Source of the DNA: Avena insularis
Taxonomy: Eukaryota > Streptophyta > Magnoliopsida > Poales > Poaceae
Reading direction: 5' to 3'
Length of the DNA stretch: 64,000 bases
NCBI GenBank assembly: GCA_023614405.1
Contig: JAJUPC010000040.1
Location: 434,001-498,000, forward strand
Of the stretch, positions 1 to 12,682 are shown piece by piece. The notes under the pieces were generated by a model. That model made no database searches and was not told the DNA's origin. It saw only the letters and a program-made list of their open reading frames with translations. Each line of letters starts with the position of its first letter. The stretch's first letter is position 1. The translations under genes were made by a program, and so were the position numbers.

Positions 1-1226
1 GATACAGCTAAGTAAACATTTGATGAATAACAAACACTAGCCAGTTACCTAGCACACTAAGCATTTGATTGGAACAGCATCAGTTAATCAATCAAAAAAA
101 ACTAGAACGAGAACGAGATGGACAGTAAGCATCCTGTACGAGATAGACATACAGGGGCAAAAAAATTAACACAAGAATATCATCGACATGATATTAACAC
201 AAGAATATCTAACAGCATGGTTTTGCGTACTATTTCTAAGTCCTTATAGTTAGCTATTGTACTAGGATACAACCTGAAAATATAGACTAGGAAAGCTAGA
301 AAAGCTATACATCAAAGCAAGATATTCAACGGGGAACAAGGTATACAACATCAGTAGGCTAGCAAAGCTATACAGCAAGATATTTGATAGGCTAGTTGTC
401 ATGGGTAATGAACCTCAGCCTGGCCCTAACTACAGCAGAAATACATTGATGCCCAGCTCTGCACCTCTTGCAATGCTAGCCAAGTGAATATGTTTACTTC
501 GTGATCTGATTACAATAAAGAGAAAAAAAGAATAATTCTGAACAGCACGCTAGTCCAAGACAATTGAAGAAAATTCTAATCATGCAACCCTCTCTCGCTC
601 CATTATTGTCAATATTAAACAAGCACACTATCGAACATTCTATGCACAGTAAAGATATTTTGAATACAACCAATACAACGAGGAGTACTAAGAGGAGCCT
701 GTGCTCCTCCTATGTTCTTGCAGATATATTGTTACCAGTTTTCTTTATGTTACAAGATATACTTTGTAATGCTACTCCTAGCTTAGTGGTAATCAATTGT
801 TAATAATTCTTGCGAGCACACTATTTTTGCAACAGTAGAAGCAACAGCACAACAAATGATTCAATTGAGGTACTACCAAAATATGGAGTACCCCAATAAT
901 ACCTTCAGTACTCCATGACAGGGAAAAAATGGAGTACACCATCTAACCTAGTCATCTATAGTACTCATGAACTTGCTGAAATCGCCCCCATAACCTAAAC
1001 ATAAACAAGTTCTGTACAGACAGAGTAGAAGATTTGTTACTCCTACAATCCCATCTAAGTCTGAGAACCTAATATTTATAAGAAAGCAAAATTTCTTTCC
1101 AGTTAGATATTCAGAAGAAACATTTACACACAAGCAAGCATTATTTATTTCCACTTACAAGCAAAAGCTGAACAACTCAAGCAAGTATTATCAGACATGT
1201 ACTGGAGCAACAGAGAGCATGTAATT
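1..1226. other. AT-rich sequence, no gene recognised
   Basis: Only short open frames without family resemblance are present on both strands. There are no transposon ends, no splice-bounded exons and no RNA gene that I can support. A short direct repeat of the phrase AACACAAGAATATC lies near 170-215. It is probably the interior of an old element whose ends lie outside the window. Confidence 0.5.
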
Positions 1227-2150
1227 TCACAGGACGTGTACTGGTTCTTCAGTTGTTGTGTGCAGAGACCCTAAGCGATTATACAAAATCAGATGCAGAT
1301 AAAGAGGGGTCTGAGGACACAGAGTTCGAGTGTCGGTGGCGACGGGGGAGTGACCGATTACAGGAAGTCGTAGCGGCCGCCTGTAGCTGGACGTCGAGAT
1401 GGAGGTCAGGGGCAGAACATCGAGTGCCTTGTACTCGCCTTCACGGGGCTCACCTTCGACTATGTCTTGCAACCTACAACACAGATTGAAAAGATCAGTG
1501 ATGGAGAATCGACCACCGCCTTCCTCTGGATCGGTTGCCGTATGCCAGCGCCTTGAAGCAGTGACACGGGCCGTGGAGCGCCGCCGCCATCGCCGGGCGC
1601 GACCTAGAGGACCAAGCGGAATACCGGCCGCGGTGAGTGATGTGAGTGCGCAAGGCGGCGTGATTGGGCACGTCGATCTAAGATAGAGGTAGGCGGCGTA
1701 CTCGCACTCAGGCTGTAAGTGGAGGCGGACCGTATGCGGCGCCGCATACTCTGCCCCGCATAAAGTAGTACGCGGACGCCCGCAGGAAGTAGTTAGGATT
1801 ATTAGGGAAGTATAAGGCGCGATTCGCGCGTCCGTGTGGTTAACTTATTTTGTGTATATTGTTATAAAAGTTGAGTTGAAAGATTAGCGGTAAAATATTT
1901 TGATCGAAAGGGCACGGAAGAAAAGTCGAAAGAAAATGGTCGGTAAAAACTTGACGTTGAAGGAGAAGGAAGAAAAGAGGAAAACTATATTGTTCATCTT
2001 TTTACTGTTTATTGCATTTTATTTTACTCCCGTTGGGCAAAACCAAAATCTGCAATACCATGGATCGAACATAAGTGGATCAGTAAGGGGAAAGTGCAAA
2101 TCTAACATGCCTTAAAAGATAGTATCTACTATGGTCAAAAAGACGTGTCA
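1227..2150. other. CpG-rich block followed by unassigned sequence
   Basis: Bases 1240-1720 are markedly richer in CpG than their surroundings. They resemble in composition the CpG-rich blocks found just inside the 5' ends of the Helitrons further right. On the minus strand a frame of about 80 codons follows a good splice acceptor (TGTGTTGTAG), but I recognise no protein. Bases 1721-2150 hold nothing recognisable. A captured promoter or first exon is possible, not shown. Confidence 0.3.
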
Positions 2151-2199
2151 AAAAATTATTGTTCATTAGCTAGGAGAAAAGGACCTAAACAAATACTGT

Positions 2200-3300
2200 T
2201 TAGGTAACCTCTTGTTTGAGAGGTAGGTGCAGTTAATTTACAGCCTGAAAATTGCACTCAAAGAGTAAAAAAAGGATGAACCAAAAAAAAGGAGTGAAAC
2301 ATCTATGTAGCATGGACCGAGATGAGCGGAGAAAATATAAAAATTGTTTGAAACATTATCGACAAACCTTAAAAAAACTACCGTCAATAAGCAAGGATAG
2401 ATTTATCTGACCGAAGGTAGGCGCAATTAAATGCAGCAAGGGAATATTAGTCGAGAAGTCGGGCAAAAAATTGTCGTCGAGAAGTCTAAAAGGGAACTGA
2501 TCTTTTTAAAACATTGTCGATAAACATTAAAAATACGGTCCAAAATCTATTGTTTGGAAGGTAGGCGCGGTTAAATGAGAATCGTAAATTTTAGCTTCTA
2601 AGAGTCACACCAATAATTATCGTTGAAAAGTCTAAAAAGAAACGACAAACGTTACAAAATATTGTCTAGAAAATCTATTATCAATAAATGTTAAGAAATA
2701 CCGTCTAAAAATCTATTGTTTTAAAGGTAAACGTAGTTAAATGCGGGTCGGTAATTTTAGCCGAAAAGTGTCACTAAAAATCACTAGCAAGGATAGGAAC
2801 CAAACTTTTTAAAACATTGTCGACAAACATAAAAATACGGTCCAAAATCTATTGTTTGGAAGGTAGGCACAATTAAATGAGAATCGGAAATAGTCACACC
2901 AATAATTATCGTTGAAAAGTCTAAAAATAACAACAAAAGTTAAGAAATGCAGTCTAGAAAATCTATTATCGACAAATGTTAAGAAATACCGTCTAAAAAA
3001 TCTATTGTTTTGAAGATAGACGTAGTTAAATGCGAGAATGTAATTTTAGCCAAAAAGTCTCGCTAAAAATTATCAGCGAGGATTTTGAAAGGAGAAAGTC
3101 ACACCAATAATTATCGTTGAAAAGTCTAAAAAAAACAACAAACGATAAGAAATGCGGTCTAGAAATCTATTATCGACAAATGTTAAAAAATACCGTCTAA
3201 AAAATCTATTGTTTTGAAGGTAGACATAGTTAAATGCGGGAATGTAATTTTAACCAAAAAGTCTCGCTAAAAATTATCAACGAGGATTTTGAAAAGAGGA
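2200..3300. repeat. Degenerate tandem array, seven units of about 140-200 bp
   Basis: The phrase AGGTAGGCGCAGTTAAATG, with changes, recurs near 2221, 2415, 2559, 2725, 2861, 3014 and 3218, in one orientation. Other shared phrases are AGTCACACCAATAATTATCG (2602, 2892, 3097) and TACCGTCTAAAAA. Spacing alternates between about 140-165 and 195-205 bp, so the unit is irregular. No coding sequence. It ends shortly before the candidate Helitron terminus at 3382. Confidence 0.7.
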
Positions 3301-3319
3301 AAAAAATACAAAAGTACTG

Positions 3320-3382
3320 TTCATGCCGCGTTTACTGTTCATGTTCGAGTTATTGTTCACGTGCGGGCCTTAATATATAGTA
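3320..3382 (-). other. Candidate 5' terminus of a Helitron lying to the left (unit 0)
   Basis: Read on the minus strand, the sequence leaving the 3383 junction is TACTATATATTAAGGCCCG, which resembles grass Helitron 5' ends and the ends at 30720 and 43229. Three copies of the phrase ACTGTTCATG or ATTGTTCACG lie just inside. The canonical TC dinucleotide is not visible at the junction. The left limit of this unit was not found. Confidence 0.35.
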
Positions 3383-3412
3383 CTAGGAAATTAGATGCGG
3401 CGACACGCCGCA
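3383..3412 (-). repeat. Helitron 3' terminus with hairpin
   Basis: On the plus strand CTAG (3383-3386, preceded by A) is followed nine bases later by TGCGGCG-ACA-CGCCGCA (3396-3412), a perfect 7-bp stem. On the minus strand this is stem-loop, spacer, CTAG, then host T, the standard Helitron 3' arrangement. Confidence 0.8.
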
Positions 3413-4117
3413 CCCGTTAGCTAGCTAGTTATGGTATGCAGCATTATTAGCAAGAATGTGAAATAGTGATATAACTGTGAAACAATATGAAGTACGTAAA
3501 CTCTATGGCATCATCATTTGCTACTGAATATTTCTGAATATATAGAGCAGCTATTGTTATTTCTGAAACATATTCATTCTATGATACAATTCACTATGTA
3601 TCATAAATATATAGCTGAGCATACTTGGGATGGGAGAAGGATCGTCATGATAAGAGCAAATCTTGTGAGGAAGTACCCGACAAATTTTGAGAACACATGG
3701 ACCAGTTTCTAATATTAGTACTCCTGTCAACATAAACACCAAGAGATGTTCACATATTCCCACTATTTTCCAAATTAATATAGTAGGGAGTATATCAGTA
3801 CTCTCTCGCCTGATGGTTTGCCAAAACCATACCAGCTGAAACCTAAGCACCATAGAATTTTCAATGAAGTGCAAAACCAAGCCGGTAATCCATGGAGGTG
3901 AGATTGATCCCATAACTAAAAAAACTAATGAAATATGTAACCATTTCTGGAAAGACAAAGGTTGAGTAATCCCAGTTTCTCACCTTTGAATCTAAATAAA
4001 TGATCAGCAAAGGTGTCAGAAAAATACCATCCAAGTTCCACTGATAGGATCAGTACAACCAAACACTTGGGAGAAGCCATGTAATGAAGGTCCGGAGGTC
4101 ATTAACCATACAAATCA

Positions 4118-4152
4118 CTAGATCATTAAAGCCCGCGTTGCCGCGCCCGTCT
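4118..4152 (-). repeat. Possible second Helitron 3' terminus (degenerate)
   Basis: CTAG preceded by A is followed by ATTAAAGCCCGCGTTGCCGC. This is close to the common grass motif in which GCCCGCG and a reversed copy form a hairpin, but here only a CGCG core still pairs. It could be an old terminus of a different Helitron family inserted in unit 1. No partner end was found. Confidence 0.35.
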
Positions 4153-4410
4153 ATATACCACAATAATAATACAAATTTGAAAATAATTAAGATGCATCAC
4201 AAAATTTGAATATTATGATTCTTTGATGTAATGGTGGGCATATTTTCTTACAAACTCAAGCTACCAGATTTATCTTTACCATCAACTCTAGATATTTCTG
4301 ACTCCAAACAGTACATGTTGATAACATAAGTTTTAAATTGGTTAATGACACATAATAAAATTTTGTTGATACTGTCATATGAAAGAGTGATACGACAACA
4401 CTTGCATAGT

Positions 4411-4586
4411 TTAGGGGCGGCGATAGGGGTATTTCTTGGTATTCAAGTGAATAAGAATGATTTGAGAAAACAATATTTTTTATAAAATAGCAATTTTTTT
4501 AACAAAAACTATGATGATTTTGGAAAAAATGAATACCATCCTTCAAAATGAATACCAACCCTCTGAAACCTGACGCCGCCACCGGC
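4411..4586. mobile_element. MITE-like inverted-repeat element
   Basis: The left end (GGGGCGGCG, then GGTATT and TTGGTATTCA) is matched in inverted orientation by the right end (TGAATACCAACC, then CGCCGCCACCGG). Each arm is about 45 bp and imperfect, around an AT-rich centre, with no coding capacity. A target-site duplication is not clear, so the superfamily is not assigned. Confidence 0.45.
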
Positions 4587-6340
4587 ATAGTTCCAACAAA
4601 GCAGACATTTAAATGCATCAATTTACTCTATTATATAAACTCAAAATGCAAATTCTTTAATGTTCAGAGTACAAAATCCAATGAATGAGCATAATATATT
4701 TTGCCATTTGTTTTTTTTACTTTTATAAAAACACATCCACATTCTCAATCCATCGGTAAAGAAAGAGGATTATATGTATTTATATAAATCATTGTAACAT
4801 GCATACTGGTATGGTACAAAATATATTTTCTTCATAAATAGCACTAAAGCTTATCAAAAACCGCGTGTTGTACTTACTTCAGGACAAGCCGTATTCATTT
4901 GAATACTATAACTATATAGTGCAAGCATGCAGTATGTCACCGTTTATGGAATAAGCCTCTCATTTTAGTTATCTTGATCACTGAAGATGTAGAAAACATA
5001 ACTCATAACAATTATCCACAATTAGGGGAATTCATCTCTAGACTTTTTTTTGGATGTTATTCAGCTCTAGGATTAAAGCATACATCGAGTAGGTAACCAA
5101 TATATTGCATTGGTGGCGATGTAACTGGAACTTAGTGTAATGGAGATAAAGTATGTTAGTCTATAAAACACTAAAATATATTGTTCTGACACATACATAA
5201 CTGCATAAACAAGAACAAAGTAACAAAAATATGCAACGGTAATATTGGGAATAGTTATAGAACACAACATAGACACCGCAGCCCTAAGCTTGAGATAATT
5301 AGCAAGGAAAAAATACGCTTTGGAAACTGTCATGATGCATCATCCAACCAGGCAAGTTTGCTTTGCTCAAGGCAACAACAAATCAGCCTACAAGTACTTA
5401 CAGATCTGAATAACAAGCTACAATACTATGTCCGCATGTAAAATGTTAGGAAAAATAAAGTTAGAGATAATATTTGAAAATAATTATGTACAATGTTCAA
5501 TAGAGGTGCTAATGCCCAAGTTTCACTCTGAGTAACCAAAAATTACCATAATTTTGTACAAAGCTATCGAAACCGACTAAACTGTCAGAATTCCGGATGT
5601 CAAACCGTTTAGCTGTATACGGTGATATTCAGCTCCATTCCTTCATGTGAAATTTCTGCAAGAAAATATTAGTTAGGAACTATTGCACATAAGCTCACCA
5701 GCGCCTCTCTAGCACCATGGTAGAGACCAAAAGAGGCCATCGAGGTTGCCTAGCGCCATGGGAAGACGAAGGTGCATGGCGCGTGTCTTGAATCCACGTA
5801 ATCATCAGTCTTCAAGAAAATCATCCGATGCATCATCCTGAAAAGTTGTTTTAGATCCGATTCATCTGAACTGAAGACATGAAAAATCCATTAAGGATAG
5901 AATAGCGTGCTTATCAACATTATGCAATACAACCGTGAGTTGAGTGCTTATATATAATCTAGAATTTACAAACAAAAGTAATCCAAACTGGAAAAAGGAT
6001 AGATCAACATTTGTTGTAACTCCAATCCAATAGGCAGGCGCATGCAGACATATATCTCAGACAGCTGATTAGGACAAACTTGAGAAGGGAGATAGTTATG
6101 TCCCACCCAAACATCGGACCAATTCGTGGACGTCGATTATGGCGTACTGGAGTCCATATGTGAGGTACGCTGACGGAACACCTCTTGTGCAGTCTTCCAT
6201 GGATGTTTGCGCTCCTCCCGCTCATCCTGAGTGAGGAACATGGGGAACGATTATAGAAGAGAGAAAATACAGTATTGTGCCATGGGCAATAGAAAACGTA
6301 AGTCCACCGCCAGAAGGAAATGAAACTGAAGGTGGCGCAT
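4587..6340. other. No gene recognised
   Basis: AT-rich sequence with short frames only. Around 5700-5800 a slightly GC-richer stretch contains two similar phrases (AGCACCATGG and AGCGCCATGG), but no frame extends through it. No transposon ends were seen. Confidence 0.45.
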
Positions 6341-6682
6341 AATGTTCGCGGAGCTACGATGGCCTCCCGGCTCTCCTTACGCCGCTCTGCCTTTCGGGAC
6401 GAACGAGTGAAACGGAAGAAAAACACAGAACGAGCCTCACGTTCATACTCCATCGGCCCAGTTAATAAGTTTTACAGATAGTCAGCCCAATTATATCAAG
6501 AAGCCTAGGTCGATCCATGGAGTAGCATCCCAGACATGTACTGATATTCTATCGATGCAAGTTGGCGCAACAAATAAGCCCAAGCAAAGTTGCGGAACGA
6601 GGCAAACGATCATGTGCGTCAGTGCACGTGATCCAACGGTTGACAAATCACTGTGTGAGGCCTTAGGTAGTTTTATTTTACT
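6341..6682. repeat. Tandem duplication, first copy (empty site)
   Basis: Copy 1 of a 342-bp unit. Its first part, from AATGTTCGCGG to GTTAATAAGTTT, is identical to 6685-6815. Its second part, from TACAGATAGTC to TTTTACTG, matches 8455-8672 at roughly 94%. Copy 1 lacks the Mutator-like element, so it preserves the pre-insertion arrangement. The 37-codon minus-strand frame starting MEYEREARS recurs in both copies but has no recognised homologue. Confidence 0.85.
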
Positions 6683-6815
6683 GAATGTTCGCGGAGCTAC
6701 GATGGCCTCCCGGCTCTCCTTACGCCGCTCTGCCTTTCGGGACGAACGAGTGAAACGGAAGAAAAACACAGAACGAGCCTCACGTTCATACTCCATCGGC
6801 CCAGTTAATAAGTTT

Positions 6816-8448
6816 GGACTGTGCTAGTTTCAGACCGGTCTGAGAATAACAAAACCTGGCGGACAGCCTACAAACTTCCGACATGCAACGGGTAAACAAG
6901 AGAGCGGTGCGAAAGAAAATCAAGACGTGAACTTGGCCGTGGACAAGGTGCAATTAGGATATGCTTAGTTGTTAGGTATAAAAGGACAAAAAAGCTGACA
7001 TAAATTCAAAAATCCAAAAAATTATTTGTAGGTCAAACCGATTATCGGATTTAAGATCCGTTTTTACCATTAGACTAGTCGCGATGAGATCTTCGAAACT
7101 AGATCCCATGTTGATTTGTTCCGACGATATTTTTTCGGGACTAAAAGTTATCCACCCGTAACACATGAGTTATCCAGGCTATAGTATATATGTTATCCAT
7201 CCTATAAAACATGTTGTGTGAAGACTTTTTTGCATGAATGCAGTAAAAGTACCAGCTATCGTTCTGAGAATTACGTAACTCAGCGGCGTTACGGCAGTCT
7301 GCACGAGCGTCTCGTGTGCATGCTTTGGCTAAATAACACGATATTTTTGGCCTAAAAGTTATCCACCGGTAACATTAGAATTATCCAGGCTTCAGTATAT
7401 AAGTTAGCCACTATAACATGTAAGATATCCACCACTACAAACATTACCCGCAGATAGAATATAAATTTATATGGTGGATAACTTATATGTTACAGAGTGG
7501 ATAACTTACATACTATAACATGGATAACTCACATGTTAGGGGTGGGTAACACGACTTTTTGTAACCCAAAAGTTACCCACTAGTAACACGAGAGTTATCC
7601 AGACTTTAGCATGTAAGTTATCCATCCAATAACATATAAGTTATCTATCACTAAAAAAATTATCCACAAATAGAATATAAAATTTATTCTAGCGGCTCGG
7701 TTTCGTCGTCCGTCGCCTCTCTCGCGACGTACGGGCTACTCAATCTTGAAAGGGTACCGCATCAAATATCAAGCATAATTTCTTCAAATAAAATAAATGT
7801 AAGTTTTGATGCAAACGGTATAATAAATAGGGTCTTATGCTCCACTTATCCACAAACCTAAGTCGTAGTGAATAAACCTAACGCGCAACTAGTAGTCTAG
7901 AGGTTCGGCTTTATCGTCCAATGTCATTGCCGCGTCGTATGGGTGACGAAGTCTCGAAGGATGTTAGGGTACCGAGCCTGTCATCGCTCGTCTATGCGAC
8001 GAAGTATCGGTATCCTAACACCTAGGCTATCGCGTTCCAATAAAACTTGCTCAACACATATGCGAGAACCTCTATACCCAACACATTTATATGGTGGATA
8101 ACTTATGTGTTACAAGGTGGATAACTTACATATTATGTCATGGATAACTCACGTGTTAGGGGTGGATAACCTTTTGTCCGAAAAAAATTTCATCAAAACA
8201 TATCAACATGGGATCTACTTTTGAAGATCTCGTCGCGACTAGTCCAACGATGAAAACGGATACTAAATCGGATAAACGGTTTGAGCTACAAAATATTTTA
8301 AATTTTGGTTTAGGTCTAAGCTGGCATGTTTTGTCATTAAGCGGACAACACCATCACACTTGTCCGAGGCTGGGCGATGTACATGTACGGTAGGGATGAA
8401 CCCGCCAGCATTTAACATCCAGCAACCGGTCTCAACGTAGATTTCCCC
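6816..8448. mobile_element. Non-autonomous Mutator-like (or foldback) element with long inverted arms
   Basis: The ends are inverted relative to each other: both inner sequences share AGACCGGT near the tip. The arms are best conserved at about 6990-7210 against 8085-8350, including inverted copies of CGATTTA, GACTAGTCGCGA and CCCATGTTGAT. It is flanked by an imperfect 8-9 bp duplication, ATAAGTTT on the left and ATAAGTTAT on the right, and the same site is unoccupied in the copy at 6341-6682. No transposase is encoded. Long arms and a roughly 9-bp duplication are typical of Mutator-like elements; a foldback element is the alternative. Confidence 0.7.
7138..8180. repeat. Direct and inverted subterminal repeats built on GTTATCCAC
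   Basis: A block of about 80 bp containing several copies of AGTTATCCA, spaced by AT-rich phrases such as GTAACAC and TAGTATATAAG, occurs in plus orientation near 7146, 7357 and 7570 and in minus orientation near 7470-7545 and 8092-8175. All lie inside the Mutator-like element and would fold extensively. They are candidate transposase-binding subterminal repeats. Confidence 0.6.
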
Positions 8449-11277
8449 ATAAGTTATACAGATAGTCAGCCCAATTAATATCAAGAAGCCTAGGTCGATC
8501 CATGGAGTAGCATCCCAGAGACGTACTGATACTCTATCGATGCGAGTTGACGTAACAAATAAGCCCAAGCAAAGTTGCGGAACGAGGCAAACGATCACGT
8601 GCGTCAGTGCACGTGATCCAACGGTTGACAAACTCAAATCACTGTATGAGACCTTAGGTAGTTTCATTTTACTGTTTCTTAATTACAAAATGGAATACAC
8701 AAAATCAGGTAGTTTTCAAATTAATAGAGAATGATATAGAAATCGTCATTCTGTACCTTGGAAAAAGCACTTACTGATTGGTTAGTTAACAAAGCATAAT
8801 GGACCAAGGTTGGCACTGAAACATGTATATATCATTTGCAGAAACAAATAATGCTCTGCATGTGATTGAGTAGGTATGGTTTTATCTTCTCGGCAAATAA
8901 ATATGCCAAAACATAAGTAGCAGATGGAGCTTTCTATATATCCTGCTTCCTTGGAAATGGAGCAAGAAGATTTTGACTAATTAACGGAAATCAGAAAAGT
9001 TGAAGGCACTCTGGTTATTTTATCAAGTGGCGTCACTCCCCAATGGACCATCTATGCATAAGATAAACATTTTATTCATGTTCTTGGAAAACGGAAATAG
9101 AACTCATGGCATGGTATGTAAGCAAAATGTCCAGGATGTGTCCCCGAGGTAATTAAGAAATAATATGTACTATTTGCATCCACTCCACAGTAATTACAGT
9201 GATCACACAATAATTACTTGATTCAAGGAGGACTGTAGGCAAATTGCACAACCAAAAGAATGATTACCTGCATCGATCCAAGGAAATAATGTCTAGAACT
9301 TTAGATTGGATCCCGACTAAGCTTCTGCACCAAACATGCTGAAACAAATAGTTTGTTGCCTTCGATTGGCCTAGGAGCACAGCAATCTAGAAACGGTGCA
9401 TAGTCGGAAAATCGGCACGATGAATAAGTTGGTATCACATATGTTCTGTCTTGTTTGTTGATCTTTGTTCTCCCAGATAGGCTAATACTAGGGGAATGTG
9501 GCGCGGCATGTGTAGACAATATTTTTATTTAAGTACATAATTAAGCATGTCGTTGATCTGGTAGATATATTTACAACCAATTACATGCTGCTACTAAACA
9601 GAGCTACCCAGACTACATTAACTTACACAAAAAGAGATAACTATTCTAGTTTATTTATACGCTTCTGCTTCTTCAATTGGTCTTGTCCTTGATCTTGGGC
9701 GGCACTATGGGAAAGCTCTAGCGATGTATGGAACATTGGCGTCCGGATCATGTCGCCATCTATGTGCTTGCGGTCCCTGGTAGAAGACTGGTATATGACG
9801 ATGTGGTATTTCTTTTCTTGATGTTTGCTGGGGATAAAATGACTTGCAAATAAATAATGTGGTTCTAAAAATGATTTCTCTTATTTCATGGCTTCTCAGT
9901 TGTGAAGACAACCCGCCATTTCTTGCTCGAATGGCTAAGTTATTCCTGCCGTTACATCCTGTAGAAAGCAAACAAATGGGAAGAACAAAGTTAAGAGTAG
10001 CAAATAACCAAAACCTCAAAATAAAGTCCGTATAGACTGAAAAAATCTGACATTGGGTCCAAAGAGCTACTCATTAAAAAATAACAGGGACCAAACTTGT
10101 ATGGCTTATGAAGGTGGGGTTAGGCTGGACAATCTGTAGAAGTGAGTGGTTAGACATTTTCAATGTAATCGGTTGATTACTCACGAGTCGTGGCTAATAT
10201 ACTGTAATAATATAACTACTCCACATACTGCTAGACAAAAGAACAAATAAAGAGCCAGCAACAGAACCAGAAGCTCAAGCAAAGTAACGATCAGGCCTAC
10301 CGCAGCTTCTGCCTAATGCCAAAACTTTTTCTTCATCAATAAATAGCTATACTTTGTTAAAGGACAAACCTCTACCTCTCCAAAAGAACCAGAGCTCATT
10401 ACCACTATACATCAATCTGACATCTTCTCCTTTGCACCTGGATTCTTCAGTGAGTTTCCAAACCATCACATGTAAAGAAGAATGATCCAATTTTCCAAGC
10501 AAACACTCGGATTTTATACAAAGAATGATCCAATTTAGAATTTACCGATAATAATTTGTAAAGCAGGAGTAACCAGGGACAGAGGGCCTGATTATATTCT
10601 GTGCACCCTCTATATTCTAGGTAATGCATGTTCTACTATAGAATTGATTAAACAACCATTCAAGCTAACCACTATGCAATACAACTGGGTTACCTCTGAG
10701 GTCTAGGCGATCTCGCATGACGGGAACCTGTCCTGCACGTACCGCGGCAAGCCCATAAATGGATGTCGTCAATCATACATAAGTTGTTATATTTCTCGAG
10801 TCATATATGTGTATTGAACATCATAATCATATAGCATGAAAAGGATTCCCAAAGCATTCCTCAAAAAAGAGATATGCTAACCTTCTTTTCAATAAGATGC
10901 AAAGGTGAATACAGTTTGTGTACCTATCTGCTTTCTGTAGTTTTCATCTAAAACAAAAATCACAGGATGCACAGACCGTCTGTATTACAACCTTGAGTAA
11001 GAAAAGAAAGTTTAAATAATCAGTTAAGCAATGAGGGGGCGTACCTGACAATGAATTTCCTCGATGGCTTATGCTTGTTAAATTGCTTTCGGTGGAAAAT
11101 ATTGTGTTTTGGTTTGACCAAGTTGTAGCAAATATTTAGTAGTTTGCACTGCATGAACAAACAAATACTTATATGTGAGTGCAGTGCATAAAAGAAATGC
11201 ATGATGGAAGCTAGCTGTATGAGTTAATGAAACCGAATATAAATCGTTTGCCACGCAAATGTTGGTGCAGCTATTTA

Positions 11278-11397
11278 TGAAATGTTAAATAAAAAGCAAG
11301 AGCAGCAAGAACTGATATAGAATTGAGGCTCCTTCTATGAAATGTTAAATAAAAATCAAGAGCACCAAGAACTAATATAGAATGTAGGCTCCTATTT
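11278..11397. repeat. 60-bp tandem duplication
   Basis: Two adjacent copies of a 60-bp unit, beginning TGAAATGTTAAATAAAAA and ending GGCTCCT, differ at only a few positions. Non-coding. Confidence 0.85.
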
Positions 11398-12439
11398 TCA
11401 TCTCATAATAGAAAATTATGGTGTTGACACATCTAACCACTTTCAAGGATTTACCTCCTCTGTCGATGTTCCTGTGGTTAGTGAACATGTGTGAGTAGGT
11501 AAGTATACATACATGTATCCATATTACTACTACCTTACCAATTGGCTTATCAGGAAGTACATATGTATTGCAAACTCTAGTTTCTAGTATTGTATTTAGT
11601 AAGAAAAGCATAAGACAATGGATGCACAACATTGGTTGGTTGATACACAAATAAAATATAGCAGCTGACTATTTCAGCTAATGTTGTGCCAAAAATGAGA
11701 TAACCAAACAGAAAAGTAAGCCTCGTGGACCTTTCTATAAAATATAAAATCATAAACCGATGAACTCACGGAAGATGAAGTTATAAAAGATCACCTTAGA
11801 TCAGCTCTGGCAAAATATTATGAAATCGTCAACCGAAGACCCTTGGGCTCACCAAGCCAAATAGCAAGCTACACACGACCTTTGGCAACCTTGTTGACAG
11901 ATAGACATTCTCAAACGACAATTCACCATGGTGTTACTCCACTTTGGACAATAATGCGAGCAATCAATTTATAAAATGCAAGTGCTATTTGAGCAAGCAG
12001 TTACTCTCTTTGAAAAAACTAAGTGGCTGCCGCTTAAAGAACAAATGCCAGTTAATATGTTCAAAACAAATACCATAAAATAAAGTTTGGCCAGGCAGCT
12101 AAAACATTTTACGAACATCAATGTCAATCCCATTGAAAAAAATTAATACATCTCCCTATTGCTAACACATAATATCCCATTAATGTAATTTTAAGGTTAG
12201 GTTGTTGATTTGAAATTTACTTTTAGTAGCACCTGGTGTGATAAACTAACCTTGGTACAGCCAACACTAATTTGCTTTTATACAATAATACAAATAATTC
12301 TTGGTCTACCGAATACTTGTACGGGTAATTAATTTTAAAATAATTAATAGATTCAGACTTGTATGTGCAATTAAGATGCCATGTACAAAACATATGTTAG
12401 CCTAGGTGTGCACACCATATGAAAATGAATCAGCATAGT

Positions 12440-12682
12440 AGGTGAGCATGAGGGTTACCTGAAATCTAGTCTAAGAAATCACATATGCTTGGGGCTAGAG
12501 AAACAGAGCACAACTATAGACCATTTTAGCACTGTTCCAAAGTGAGCATTGTTATATGCCTTGAATGAGCAAAATAGCTGACGAAAACCAGCAACAAACA
12601 TTTGATTTATCATCGGAACATGAGGAGGTGAGAATGAGGGTTACCTGAAATTTAGGCTATGAAATCACATATGCTTGGGGAA
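12440..12682. repeat. Dispersed direct repeat, about 57 bp, 186 bp apart
   Basis: The phrase from AGGTGAG to ACATATGCTTGGGG occurs at 12440-12496 and 12626-12680 with a handful of differences. Non-coding. Confidence 0.75.

Larger units (their letters stand above)
6683..8672. repeat. Tandem duplication, second copy, split by a transposon
   Basis: The second copy of the 342-bp unit is interrupted at its ATAAGTT phrase by the element at 6816-8448. The left part is identical to copy 1 over about 130 bp. The right part differs at about 11 positions, mostly transitions, plus small indels. This contrast points to unequal ages or partial gene conversion. Confidence 0.8.

Noticed and set aside
6004..6796. 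Repeated minus-strand frame beginning MEYEREARS as a duplicated gene
   Set aside because: Only the identical 37-codon DNA block is shared. The frames diverge immediately outside the duplication, and no protein family fits.
7138..7860. Cluster of TTATCCACA-like sequences resembling bacterial DnaA boxes (a replication origin)
   Set aside because: They are part of longer repeated blocks within an inverted-repeat transposon in plant DNA. There is no bacterial gene context, and the spacing follows the repeat unit.
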